This document shows positions 46,953-55,554 of a stretch of DNA of 64,000 nt, in pieces. A program made the translations under genes and the position numbers. Each line of letters begins with the position of its first letter. Position 1 is the stretch's first letter. The notes under the pieces were generated by a model. The model was not told the DNA's origin. It worked only from the letters and a program-made list of their open reading frames with translations, and ran no database searches. The stretch comes from CAKKQX01 sp963734595 (lineage in GTDB: Bacteria; Pseudomonadota; Gammaproteobacteria; Burkholderiales; SG8-41), in contig CAVTHV010000026.1 in the NCBI GenBank assembly GCA_963734595.1, forward strand, positions 310,001-374,000. The letters are read 5' to 3'.

Positions 46953-47843
46953 TCAGACCTTCAGCCGACTCAGGCTCAGGACGCTCCCGGCGACGCCCAC
47001 CAGCATGCCGCCCAGGACGAGCAGCAGGCCGAGGCCGGACGGCAGCGCAAACGCTGCGTGGCCGAGCAGGTCCGACGAGGCGAGGCCCCGCGACAGCCAC
47101 TGCAGCGCCACCCAGAGAAGGGCGGTGGCGACGAGACCCCCGAGGCCGCCCTGGATCATCCCCTCGGCCACGAACGGACCCTTGACGTAGGCGCGCGTCG
47201 CGCCGACGAGCCGCATGATGTCGAGCTCGTCCTCGCGGGCGTAGATCGTCAGGCGGATCACGTTCGAGATCGTGAAGATGCCGGCGACCACGAGGATCCC
47301 GCCGAGGAACGCCCCCACGCCGCGCACGATCTTGACACCGGTGGCGAGCCGGTCGATCCACAGCAGGTCGTACTGGATCTCCTTCACCCCGGGCACCGAC
47401 GTGAACGCGGCGGCGAGGCGCTGGACCTCGGCCGAGGACTGTCGCTGGCCCTTGAGGCTCACCTCGAGCGAGGCCGGGAACGGGTTCTCGCCGAGGTCCT
47501 CGGGCAGCGCGCTGAGGTCGCGGAACATCGCGCGGAAGCGGGCGAGGGCCTGCTCCCGCGAGACGTACTCGACCGCGTCCACGGCCGGGTCGTCCTTCAG
47601 CCGGTTCTCGAGGCTCGCGCGCACCCGGTCCTCGACGCCGTCCTCGAGGTAGACGATCACCTGCACCTTCTGGGTCCAGCGCGAGACGACGTCGCCGAGC
47701 CGGCTCGCCACCGTGAGAAACGCGCCGAGGACGAACAGGCTCACCGCGATCGTGCCGATCGAGACGGCGTTCATCACACGGCTGCGCCAGAGGCTCGTGA
47801 GGGCCTCGGAGAGGAAGTAGTGAACGGCGCGCAGCAACGCCAT
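46953..47843 (-). CDS. ftsX: Cell division protein FtsX
   Basis: 296 residues: N-terminal helix (MNAVSIGTIAVSLFVLGAFL), an extracytoplasmic domain (VQVIVYLEDGVEDRVRASLE, EYVSREQALARFRAMFRDLS, NPFPASLEVSLKG), then three C-terminal helices with the permease segment IFTISNVIRLTIYAREDELD and MRLVGATRAYVKGPFVAEGM. This is the FtsX layout: a non-transporting ABC-type permease partnering FtsE to activate peptidoglycan hydrolases at the septum. ftsE lies on the same strand but is separated by the antisense udk gene. Confidence 0.9.
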   Translation of the reverse strand: MALLRAVHYFLSEALTSLWRSRVMNAVSIGTIAVSLFVLGAFLTVASRLGDVVSRWTQKVQVIVYLEDGVEDRVRASLENRLKDDPAVDAVEYVSREQALARFRAMFRDLSALPEDLGENPFPASLEVSLKGQRQSSAEVQRLAAAFTSVPGVKEIQYDLLWIDRLATGVKIVRGVGAFLGGILVVAGIFTISNVIRLTIYAREDELDIMRLVGATRAYVKGPFVAEGMIQGGLGGLVATALLWVALQWLSRGLASSDLLGHAAFALPSGLGLLLVLGGMLVGVAGSVLSLSRLKV

Positions 47844-47869
47844 CGGGGCGGGGATTATAATCCGCGGCC

Positions 47870-48484
47870 ATGACCGTGCTGGTCGGGATCGCCGGAGGGA
47901 CGAGCTCGGGCAAGACCTCCCTCGCCACCAAGATCCGCGAGCGCGTGGGCGAGGACCGCTGCCTGCTGATCGCTCAGGACTCGTACTACAAGGACGGCAG
48001 CACGCTGTCCCCCGCCGCCCAGGCCTCGATCAACTACGATCACCCCGACGCTTTCGACACGTCGCTGCTCGTCGAGGACCTGCGGGACCTCAAGGCCGGC
48101 CGGCCGGTCCCGTGCCTGACGTACGACCACGCGACGTACTCGCGGCGCGTGCTGCCCGACGCGCTCACGCCGAAGCCGGTGGTGCTCCTCGAGGGGATCC
48201 TGATCCTCGCCGAGGAGCCGCTGCGCCGGCTGATGGACATCAAGCTGTTCATCGACACCGACGCCGACGTGCGGATCCTGCGCCGGCTCGAGCGCGACAT
48301 CATGGACCGCGGGCGCACGTTCCAGTCGGTGACGCGGCAGTACCTCGGGTCGGTGCGGCCGATGCACCTCGAGTTCGTCGAGCCGTCGAAGCGCTACGCC
48401 GACCTGATCATCCCCGAGGGCGCGGAGAACGAGGTCGCCCTCGAGGCGGTGGTGGCGCGGATCCGGGCGATCCTCGCCCGCTGA
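47870..48484 (+). CDS. udk: Uridine kinase
   Basis: 204 residues: Walker A in VGIAGGTSSGKTSLATKI, substrate motifs AQDSYYKDGSTLSPAAQASI, NYDHPDAFDTSLLVEDL, PCLTYDHATYSRR, LLEGILILAEEPLRRLMDIK, and the lid ERDIMDRGRTFQSVTRQYLG. These match bacterial uridine/cytidine kinases, which salvage pyrimidine nucleosides with a nucleoside triphosphate. It is transcribed opposite to, and lies between, ftsE and ftsX, 26 bases from the ftsX start. Confidence 0.9.
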   Translation: MTVLVGIAGGTSSGKTSLATKIRERVGEDRCLLIAQDSYYKDGSTLSPAAQASINYDHPDAFDTSLLVEDLRDLKAGRPVPCLTYDHATYSRRVLPDALTPKPVVLLEGILILAEEPLRRLMDIKLFIDTDADVRILRRLERDIMDRGRTFQSVTRQYLGSVRPMHLEFVEPSKRYADLIIPEGAENEVALEAVVARIRAILAR

Positions 48485-48515
48485 AGCCGGCCCGCCGAGG
48501 GCACTCGTCCCCGCC

Positions 48516-49172
48516 TCAGGCCGAGGCGACCCGGCCCCTCTCGAGCGCGAGCACGCGCTTGCCCATGCGTTGGATCATCTCGCGGTCGTGCGTCGCGACG
48601 AGGACGGTCGTGCCGCGCGCGTTCACCTCGAGGAAGAGCTTCATGATCTCCAGCGCCATGTCGGGATCGAGGTTGCCCGTGGGCTCGTCGGCGAGGAGCA
48701 GCATCGGCTCGTTGATGAGGGCCCGCGCGATCGCCACGCGCTGCTGCTCGCCGCCGGAGAGCTGGAGCGGGTAGGCGTGCATCTTGTGGTGCAGGCCCAC
48801 CGCCTTCAGCGCCGCGAACGCGCGGCGCTTCTGCTCGCGCGGCGGCACGCCGAGGATCCTCAGCACGAAGGCGACGTTCTCGAGGATCGTGCGGCGCTTG
48901 AGGAGCTTGAAGTCCTGGAACACGACGCCGATCGCCCGGCGCAGCTCCGGGATCTGGCCGTCGGGGATCGCGGTGACGTTGCGGCCGCCGACGAGGATCT
49001 GGCCCTGCGAGGGCAGCTCCTCGCGGAACACGAGCTTGAGGAACGTCGTCTTCCCGGCGCCCGACGGGCCGGTCAGGAAGCAGAACTCGCCCTTGTCCAC
49101 GCTCAGCGTCACGTCGCAGAGCGCCATCGACTCGCGGTCGTACTGCTTGTAGACGTGGAACGCCTGTATCAT
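48516..49172 (-). CDS. ftsE: Cell division ATP-binding protein FtsE
   Basis: 218 residues with Walker A (LTGPSGAGKTTFLKLVF), Q-loop (IGVVFQDFKLLKRRTILENV), signature LSGGEQQRVAIARALI, Walker B (LLLADEPTGNLDPDMALEIM) and the switch His (VATHDREMI). FtsE-typical FKLL after the Q-loop and the short length support FtsE over other small ABC ATPases. It should work with the FtsX encoded at 46953-47843. Confidence 0.9.
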   Translation of the reverse strand: MIQAFHVYKQYDRESMALCDVTLSVDKGEFCFLTGPSGAGKTTFLKLVFREELPSQGQILVGGRNVTAIPDGQIPELRRAIGVVFQDFKLLKRRTILENVAFVLRILGVPPREQKRRAFAALKAVGLHHKMHAYPLQLSGGEQQRVAIARALINEPMLLLADEPTGNLDPDMALEIMKLFLEVNARGTTVLVATHDREMIQRMGKRVLALERGRVASA

Positions 49173-49253
49173 CGGTCCGAGGGCCGCCCCAGGCCGCGAT
49201 TATAGCGGCGCGTCAGGACCGCCGGCCCGTCTTCCCCTCTCAGGAGGAGAGCG

Positions 49254-50231
49254 CTGGACCCGACGGCCGTCGCGCCGTTCCGGCCGCCCCTGTGGCTGGC
49301 GGGCGGCCATCGCCAGACGTTCACCGGTCACTGGCTGCGCCACTTCATGCGATGGCCGCTGCCGGTCGTCGACGTGCTCGTCGACGCCGGCGAGGGCGTG
49401 CGCCTGCTCCTGCGCGCGAGCTGGCAGCCGGGACCGCACGCGGAGCGGCCGGCCCTCCTGATCGTGCACGGCCTCGGCGGGTCGGACGCGTCGTCGTACG
49501 CGGTCTCCCTCGGCCGGCACGCGTACGCCGCCGGCTGGCACGTCGTGCGGATGAACATGCGCGGCTGCGGCGAGGGCGAGGCGCTGTGCCCGCTGCTCTA
49601 CAACGCCGGCCTCGACACCGACCTCCTGGCCGTCGTCGACGAGCTCCTCCGGCGCGTGCCGCGGCTCGCCATCGTCGGCTTCTCGCTCGGCGCGAACCTC
49701 GCCCTGCTGATGCTCGGCCGCCGCCGCACCGCGCTGCCCCGTGGCCTCGCCGCGGTCGCGGCCGTGTCCCCGCCCATCGACCTCGCGGCCTGCGCCGACG
49801 CGATCGACGTGCCGGCGAACCACCTCTACCAGCTGCGCTTCATGCGGATGCTCGGGGCCGCCTACCGCCGCCGCAGCGTCGCGCGGCCCGACCTCTTCCC
49901 CGCCGGCCTCGAGAGGGGCCTGCACACCGTCCGCGCCTTCGACGACCGCATCACGGCTCCGTTCGGGGGGTACGAGGGCGCGGCGGAGTACTACGCGAAG
50001 TCGAGCGCGGGGCCGTGGCTCGCGGCGATCGATCGGCCCGCTCTCGTCCTCGCCGCGGCGGACGACCCCATGATCCCGGTGGCGTCGGTCGAGCGCTGGC
50101 CGTTGTCGCCGGCCCTCACGCGCGAGATCACCTTCACCGGCGGCCACGTCGGCTTCGTCGGCCCGTCCCGTGCGCCCGGCTGGTTCTGGGCGGCGGACCG
50201 GGCGTTGGGGTTCGTGGAGAAGTACCGGTAG
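49254..50231 (+). CDS. Alpha/beta hydrolase, YheT/EMB8 family, probable CTG start
   Basis: About 325 residues. The family N-terminus FRPPLWLAGGHRQTFTGHWL is encoded upstream of the first ATG (49347), so translation must begin earlier. The only candidate is CTG at 49254, six bases after AGGAGG. The hydrolase core has oxyanion/loop sequence IVHGLGGSDASSYAVSLGRH and MNMRGCGEG, nucleophile Ser in GFSLGAN, the acid in AAADDPMIP, and His in GGHVGF. YheT-like proteins are cytoplasmic esterases of unknown natural substrate. The stop abuts the convergent esterase gene with no gap. Confidence 0.8.
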   Translation: MDPTAVAPFRPPLWLAGGHRQTFTGHWLRHFMRWPLPVVDVLVDAGEGVRLLLRASWQPGPHAERPALLIVHGLGGSDASSYAVSLGRHAYAAGWHVVRMNMRGCGEGEALCPLLYNAGLDTDLLAVVDELLRRVPRLAIVGFSLGANLALLMLGRRRTALPRGLAAVAAVSPPIDLAACADAIDVPANHLYQLRFMRMLGAAYRRRSVARPDLFPAGLERGLHTVRAFDDRITAPFGGYEGAAEYYAKSSAGPWLAAIDRPALVLAAADDPMIPVASVERWPLSPALTREITFTGGHVGFVGPSRAPGWFWAADRALGFVEKYR

Positions 50232-51032
50232 CTACAGAATCGGGCGCAATGCCTTCCAGACCGTATCGGCCACCTTCTTGTGGCCTTCGGCGGTCGGGTG
50301 GATGCCGTCAGGCTGGTTGAGCGTCGGGTCGCCGGCGACGCCGGCGAGCAGGAACGGGACGAGGGTCGCGCCGTCATTCCTCGCGAGCTCGGGATAGACC
50401 GCGCTGAACCGGCGGCCGTACTCGGGGCCGTAGTTCGGGAGCGCCTCCATCGCCACGAGCGCGAGCTTCGGCGGCGGCTTCTGCGCGCGCGCGGCGTCGA
50501 GGATCGCCTGGATGTTCGCCCGCGTGGCGTCGGGGTCCTGGCCGCGCAGGCCGTCGTTGGCTCCCGTCTCGAGGACCAGCACCGCGACCGGCTGGCGCAG
50601 GAGCCACCCGATCCGCGCGCGGGCGCCGGCCGAGGTCTCGCCGCTCACGCCCGCGTTCACGACCCGGTAGCGCAGGCCGGCGGCGTCGATCTTCTTCTGG
50701 ACGAGCGCCGGGTACGCCTCGTCGGGGTCGACGCCGAGGCCCGCCGTGAGGCTCGTGCCGACGAAGAGGACGACGGGCCGGTCGTCGCCGTTCGGGCCCG
50801 AAGCGACCGCAGAGCCGGCCACCGCGGATCCCGACTCTCCCGTCGAGTCCGCCCGCATCGGAGACGCGGCGGGCGCGCTCGACGCGGCCACCGGCGTGGG
50901 GCTCGCCGTCGCGACCGCGACCGCGCCCGCCCCGCCACGACAAGCAGGAGTGCCGGCCAGCGCGAGGAGCACCGCCGCGAGGGCCACGGCTTTTGCCGAT
51001 ATGATGCCGGCAGGGGGCCCCGGCCGCTGCAT
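50232..51032 (-). CDS. TesA-like SGNH/GDSL arylesterase-lipoprotein
   Basis: About 266 residues: a signal region with possible lipobox LAGTPAC, an Ala/Ser/Pro linker, then an SGNH hydrolase domain with block I VLFVGTSLTAGLGVDPDEAY, VNAGVSGETSAGARARI, LETGANDGLRG and the catalytic Asp/His in PDGIHPTAEGH. It resembles TesA (acyl-CoA thioesterase I/arylesterase), normally divergent from the ABC genes ybbA-ybbP, as here. The exact start is uncertain because its ATG would overlap the ABC ATPase start; a downstream GTG is possible. Confidence 0.75.
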   Translation of the reverse strand: MQRPGPPAGIISAKAVALAAVLLALAGTPACRGGAGAVAVATASPTPVAASSAPAASPMRADSTGESGSAVAGSAVASGPNGDDRPVVLFVGTSLTAGLGVDPDEAYPALVQKKIDAAGLRYRVVNAGVSGETSAGARARIGWLLRQPVAVLVLETGANDGLRGQDPDATRANIQAILDAARAQKPPPKLALVAMEALPNYGPEYGRRFSAVYPELARNDGATLVPFLLAGVAGDPTLNQPDGIHPTAEGHKKVADTVWKALRPIL

Positions 51033-51720
51033 GTCCATCCTTCGCTCGGAGTCGCTGACGCGGACGTACGTGTCGGGCGGGCGCGAGATCACCGTTCTTA
51101 GAGATATCACGTTCGATCTCGAGCCCGGCGGCTTCCTGGCGATCACCGGCCCGTCCGGCAGCGGCAAGAGCACGCTCCTCGGTCTGCTCGCCGGCCTCGA
51201 CCGGCCCACCCGCGGCCGCATCGTCCTCGACGGCCACGACCTCTCGGCGATGACCGAGGACGAGCGCGCACGCGTCCGCGCGGCGAAGGTCGGGTTCGTC
51301 TTCCAGTCCTTTCACCTCATCCCGACCCTCACCGCGCGCGAGAACGTCCAGGTCCCCCTCGAGCTGCGCGGGGAGGACGGCCGCGCGCGGGCGGAGGAGC
51401 TGCTCCTGCGGGTCGGCCTCGGCGACCGCGGCCACCACTACCCGGCCCAGCTCTCGGGCGGCGAGCAGCAGCGGGTCGCCGTCGCGCGCGCGTTCGCCCA
51501 CCGGCCGAAGATCCTGTTCGCCGACGAGCCGACCGGGAACCTCGACGCCGCGAACGGCGCGAACGTCGTCGGGCTCCTCGGCGAGCTGAACCGCGAGCTC
51601 GGCACGACCCTCGTCCTCGTCACGCACGACCCCGAGCTCGCCGCGAGGGCCCGCCGGGTCATCCGCCTGCGCGACGGCGCCGTCGTCGAGGACGCGGCGC
51701 TCGTCGAAGCGGGTCGATGA
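51031..51720 (+). CDS. ybbA: ABC transporter ATP-binding protein, YbbA/LolD family
   Basis: 229 residues: Walker A (ITGPSGSGKSTLLGLLAGLD), Q-loop (VGFVFQSFHLIPTLTARENV), signature LSGGEQQRVAVARAFA, Walker B (ILFADEPTGNLDAANGANVV), switch VTHDPE. It overlaps the permease gene by four bases (ATGA) and is divergent from a tesA-like gene, the arrangement of E. coli tesA-ybbA-ybbP. Confidence 0.8.
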   Translation: MSILRSESLTRTYVSGGREITVLRDITFDLEPGGFLAITGPSGSGKSTLLGLLAGLDRPTRGRIVLDGHDLSAMTEDERARVRAAKVGFVFQSFHLIPTLTARENVQVPLELRGEDGRARAEELLLRVGLGDRGHHYPAQLSGGEQQRVAVARAFAHRPKILFADEPTGNLDAANGANVVGLLGELNRELGTTLVLVTHDPELAARARRVIRLRDGAVVEDAALVEAGR

Positions 51721-54281
51721 GCCGCTTCGTCCTCTCCCTCGCGTGGCGGGAGGCCCGCGGCTCGCGCCGTCGCGGCCTCCTGATCGTGCTCGCGATCGCG
51801 ATCGGCGTGTCCGCCCTCGTCGCCATCAACTCGTTCACCGAGAACCTGCGCGAGTCCGTGCGGCGCGAGGCGCGCGCGCTCCTCGGGGCCGACCTCGTGA
51901 TCGGCTCGGCCGGGCCGCTCTCCGACCGTGCGGAGGCGCTCGTCGAGGAGGCGCGCCGCTCCACGAGCCCGCCGGCCGACGTCGCGCGCGTCGTCACGTT
52001 CGGCGCGATGGCGCTCGTGCCGGGCGGCACGTCGACGCGGCTCGTGCAGGTGCGCGGGATCGACCCCGGCTACCCGTTCTACGGCAAGGTCGAGACCTCG
52101 CCGGCCGGGGAGTGGCCGGAGCTCGCCGGCAAGGGCGGCGCGATCGTCGACGGCGCCCTTCTCACCATGCTCGGCGCACGCGTCGGCGACGAGCTGCAGC
52201 TCGGGGAGGCGCGGTTCGTCATCCGCGCGGCGATCCGCGACATGCCGGGCGACGTCGGCGTCGCGAGCGCGCTCGGCCCGCGCGTCTTCGTCCCCCGCGC
52301 CTCGCTCGACGCGACGAGGCTCCTCACCTTCGGGTCCCGCGCGCGCTACGAGGCCGCGCTCCGGCTGCCGAAGGGCGCGGACGCCGACCGCATCGCCGGC
52401 CGGCTCCGCTCGGCTCTTTCCGCCGAGCGCGCCTCCGTTCGGACCGTCTCGGAGGACCAGAAGCGGCTGTCCGAGTCGCTCACCCGCTTCGGCAACTTCC
52501 TCGCGCTCGTGGCGCTCGTCGCGCTCCTCCTCGGCGGCCTCGGCGTCGCGAGCGCGGTGCACGTGTTCATCAAGCGCCGCATGACGACGATCGCCGTCCT
52601 GCGCTGCCTCGGCGCCTCGGCCGGCGTCCTCCTCGCCGCGTACCTCGTCCAGGCCGTCGTGGTCGGCCTGCTCGGAAGCCTGCTCGGCGCGGCCCTCGGC
52701 GCCGCGGTCCAGCTGCTGCTGCCGCGCCTGCTCGCGGACGTCCTGCCCGTGGACGTAGCGTGGTCGCTCTCGTGGCGGTCGGTCGCGGGCGGCATCGCGG
52801 TCGGCGTCTGGGTCGCGGTCGTATTCGCCCTCCTGCCGATCCTCGGCGTGCGCGACGTCTCGCCGCTCGCCGTGCTGCGCCGCGACTACGAGGAGACGCG
52901 TCCTCGCCGGCGCGACCCGCTGCGCCTCCTCGCCGCGCTCGCCCTCGCGGCGAGCCTCGCCGGGCTCTCCGTCGTGCAGGCCGGCCGCGTGGCCGCCGGC
53001 CTCGCGTTCGCGCTCGGCGTCGCGGTCGCGCTCGCTCTCCTCGCGCTCTCGGCACTCCTGCTCGTCCGGGGGCTGCGCCGCTTCTTCCCCTCCGGCCTGC
53101 CCTACCTGTACCGGCAGGGCCTCGCGAACCTCTACCGGCCGGCGAACCAGACGCTCATGGTCGTCCTCGCGCTCGGCTTCGGTGTCTTCCTGCTGAGCAC
53201 GCTGCTGCTCGTGCAGCACAACCTGCTGCGCGACCTGCGCGTCGACCGCGGCGAGAGCCGGCCGAACCTCGCGTTCTTCGACGTGCAGCCCGACCAGCGC
53301 GAGGACGTCGAGGCCCGCGTGCGGGCGGCGGGGCCGCTCACGTCGCCCGTCGTTCCCATCGTGCCGATGCGCATCCAGTCGCTGAAGGGTCGGCTCGCCT
53401 CGGAGCTCCTCGCGATCGAGGACGACAAGCTGCGGCCGGAGCGCTGGGCGCTCCGGCGCGAGTACCGCAGCAGCTACCGCGACGCACCCGCCGAGGCGGA
53501 GAAGGTCGTGTCCGGCGCGTGGTGGCGGCCCGGGGAGTGGAAGGGACGCGCCGCGGGAGACGAGCCCGTGCCGATCGCGCTCGATGCGAACCTCGCCCGG
53601 GAGCTGCGCCTCGCCGTCGGCGACGAGGTCGACTGGGACGTGCAGGGGGTCACCGTGCGCTCGCGCGTGGCCGCGCTGCGCGACGTGCAGTGGGTGCGCT
53701 TCTCGCCGAACTTCTTCGTCGTCTTCCCCGAGGGTCCGCTCGACGCCGCGCCGAAGACGTTCGTCGTCCTCTCGCGGGTCGAGGACGAGGCGCGCCGCGG
53801 CGCGCTGCAGCGCCAGGTCGTGGAAGCGCACCCCAACGTGTCGACGCTCGACCTGACGCAGGTGCAGCGGGCGATCGAGTCGGTGCTCGACAAGGTCGTG
53901 CTCGGCGTGCGCTTCATGGCGCTCTTCAGCGTCGCCGCCGGTGCGCTCGTCCTCGCCGGCGCCGTCGCCTCGAGCCGTCAGCAGCGCGTCCGCGAGGGGG
54001 CGCTCCTCCGGACGCTCGGCGCCACGCGCCCCCAGCTCGTGCGCATCCTGCTCGCCGAGTACGTGGTGCTCGGCGCGCTGGCCGCGGCGACGGCGATCCT
54101 GCTCTCGGCTGTCGCCGCGTGGGCGCTCGTCCGCTTCGTGTTCGAGGGCTCGTTCGCGCTGCCCGGGCCGTCGCTGCTCGCGCTCGTCCTCGGGATCGTC
54201 GGGATCACGATCCTCGTGGGCCTCTCGGGCAGCACCGAGGTCTGGCGCCGCCCGCCGCTCGAGGTGCTGCGCGCGGAGTGA
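51717..54281 (+). CDS. ybbP: FtsX-like ABC permease, YbbP family
   Basis: 854 residues, intact. An N-terminal helix (GLLIVLAIAIGVSALVAINS) precedes a large periplasmic domain; FtsX-like permease blocks follow (VALVALLLGGLGVASAVHVF, KRRMTTIAVLRCLGASAGVL), then central helices, a second periplasmic domain and a final FtsX-like block (MALFSVAAGALVLAGAVASS, EGALLRTLGATRPQLVRILL). This double-FtsX layout is that of YbbP, partner of YbbA. The family is thought to handle lipophilic or envelope substrates. Confidence 0.85.
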   Translation: MSRFVLSLAWREARGSRRRGLLIVLAIAIGVSALVAINSFTENLRESVRREARALLGADLVIGSAGPLSDRAEALVEEARRSTSPPADVARVVTFGAMALVPGGTSTRLVQVRGIDPGYPFYGKVETSPAGEWPELAGKGGAIVDGALLTMLGARVGDELQLGEARFVIRAAIRDMPGDVGVASALGPRVFVPRASLDATRLLTFGSRARYEAALRLPKGADADRIAGRLRSALSAERASVRTVSEDQKRLSESLTRFGNFLALVALVALLLGGLGVASAVHVFIKRRMTTIAVLRCLGASAGVLLAAYLVQAVVVGLLGSLLGAALGAAVQLLLPRLLADVLPVDVAWSLSWRSVAGGIAVGVWVAVVFALLPILGVRDVSPLAVLRRDYEETRPRRRDPLRLLAALALAASLAGLSVVQAGRVAAGLAFALGVAVALALLALSALLLVRGLRRFFPSGLPYLYRQGLANLYRPANQTLMVVLALGFGVFLLSTLLLVQHNLLRDLRVDRGESRPNLAFFDVQPDQREDVEARVRAAGPLTSPVVPIVPMRIQSLKGRLASELLAIEDDKLRPERWALRREYRSSYRDAPAEAEKVVSGAWWRPGEWKGRAAGDEPVPIALDANLARELRLAVGDEVDWDVQGVTVRSRVAALRDVQWVRFSPNFFVVFPEGPLDAAPKTFVVLSRVEDEARRGALQRQVVEAHPNVSTLDLTQVQRAIESVLDKVVLGVRFMALFSVAAGALVLAGAVASSRQQRVREGALLRTLGATRPQLVRILLAEYVVLGALAAATAILLSAVAAWALVRFVFEGSFALPGPSLLALVLGIVGITILVGLSGSTEVWRRPPLEVLRAE

Positions 54282-54285
54282 GGCC

Positions 54286-55554
54286 TCAGCGGCCGCCCAC
54301 GGCGGGGCCGACCGTCGCCGCGGGGATACCGCGCCGGAAGACGGTCGTCGAGGGGTTGTAGGTTCTCCAGTCGAACCAGTACTCCTTCAGCGCCTTCACC
54401 TTCGCCAGCTGGGTGCCGGCCAGCGGCCCCGACAGGGCCCGGCCAGAGAAGCCCCACGCACTGCCGGTCTCGGCGTCGACCATCCGCAGCGGCGCGGCTC
54501 CGCTCACCGCGAGCAGCTCGAGCGTTCGGCCGCCGGCCCGCCGGTCGAACACGCGGATCGACTTGCGGTCGTCCGCGACGACGAGCGCGATCGGCACGCT
54601 ACCGAGCGTGTCGAGTGCGGGGCTCATCTCCCTGAGCGCCGGAAAGAGATAGGCGCGGGCGTGCCCGTTCACGACGACGCCCACGACCACCGCGCGCGGC
54701 GCCAGGGGCTCACCCGGGACGATCGCGGTCACCGTCTTCTCCGTCTTCATCCGGCGCTCCCAGTTCGCGGGCGCGTAGTCCTCCTCGCGCCCGGCGACCG
54801 GAAGCAGCACGCGGCCGCCGGGGTTCTCGGACTTCCAGATCCCGTACGACACCTCGTCGTGCACGATCCCGACCAGTCGGCGGCCGCGGAGGGGACCCTG
54901 GATGGCCTCGCCCGTCACCTGCTGCCACCACGAGCCGGTCTGCTCGTCGCGCATCACGAAGTTCTGGTTGTTGATACCGAACAGGCGGAAGGTCAGCGGC
55001 CGACCGTCCAGCGTCCGGTCCCACACGAGACCGGTGTGGCACAGCGTTCAGTAGGTGCTGACGACCGGCCTGCCCCCGACCACGTCGTTGAGGAGGTGGT
55101 GATAGGCCATCTCGCGGACCGGGTACGCGACCGCGTCGCCGCCGACTGAGACGGCGATCACCATGTCGTTGTCCTCGACGGTGCTGACGGCGGCGACCCG
55201 CGCGTAGGACGGGTCCGGGATCGGCCGGAACATCCACTCGAAGTGGTTCTGGCGGGCGAACCAGGCGGCCGCGGCCGCGAGCACCACGAGCGCGGCGAGG
55301 GCCGACCGCGGCCACCCGCCGCGCGCCCGGCGAGCGAGCGGCACGGCGATGGCGGCGGCGAGGACGAAGAGCACGAGCGTCGCCGCCGGCGCGGCCCCCC
55401 GCAGCTCGAATGCGATCGCGACGCCGAACGGCGTCTGCGGCCGGAACGGTTGGAGCAGGATGACGGGCGCCGCGACGAGCGCGAGCGCGCCGAGCACGGC
55501 GGCCGCACACGCCAGCCACAGCCCGGCGGCGCCGGCCGAGCCGGCGCGCGTCAC
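54286..55554 (-). CDS. Membrane-anchored DUF3179 protein with in-frame TGA; candidate selenoprotein
   Basis: 422 residues if the TGA at 55048-55050 is read through. A GTG start at 55554 overlaps the cyclophilin stop (GTGA). Three hydrophobic helices (around residues 11-33, 53-70 and 83-99) are followed by a DUF3179 domain: VAAVSTVEDNDMVIAVSVGG, AYPVREMAYHHLLNDVVGGR, PVVSTY-TGA-TLCHTGLVWDR, RLFGINNQNFVMRDEQTGSW, GHARAYLFPALREM. Other DUF3179 proteins, as I recall them, read TYCxLCxTG here, so the TGA (residue 169) replaces the first Cys of a CxxC pair, giving UxxC if decoded as selenocysteine. The frame is the same on both sides and no other stop occurs. DUF3179 has no known function. Confidence 0.7.
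55021..55050 (-). promoter_or_regulatory. SECIS-like hairpin directly after the in-frame TGA
   Basis: Eight bases... after the TGA codon (ACGCTGTG) come CCACAC, loop CGGTCTC and GTGTGG (CCACACCGGTCTCGTGTGG), a perfect six-base-pair stem. The loop contains GGTCT, the apical sequence of the E. coli fdhF SECIS, with the GT about 20 bases from the TGA, within the usual bacterial range. The same bases encode conserved residues (CHTGLVW), so chance cannot be excluded. Confidence 0.5.
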
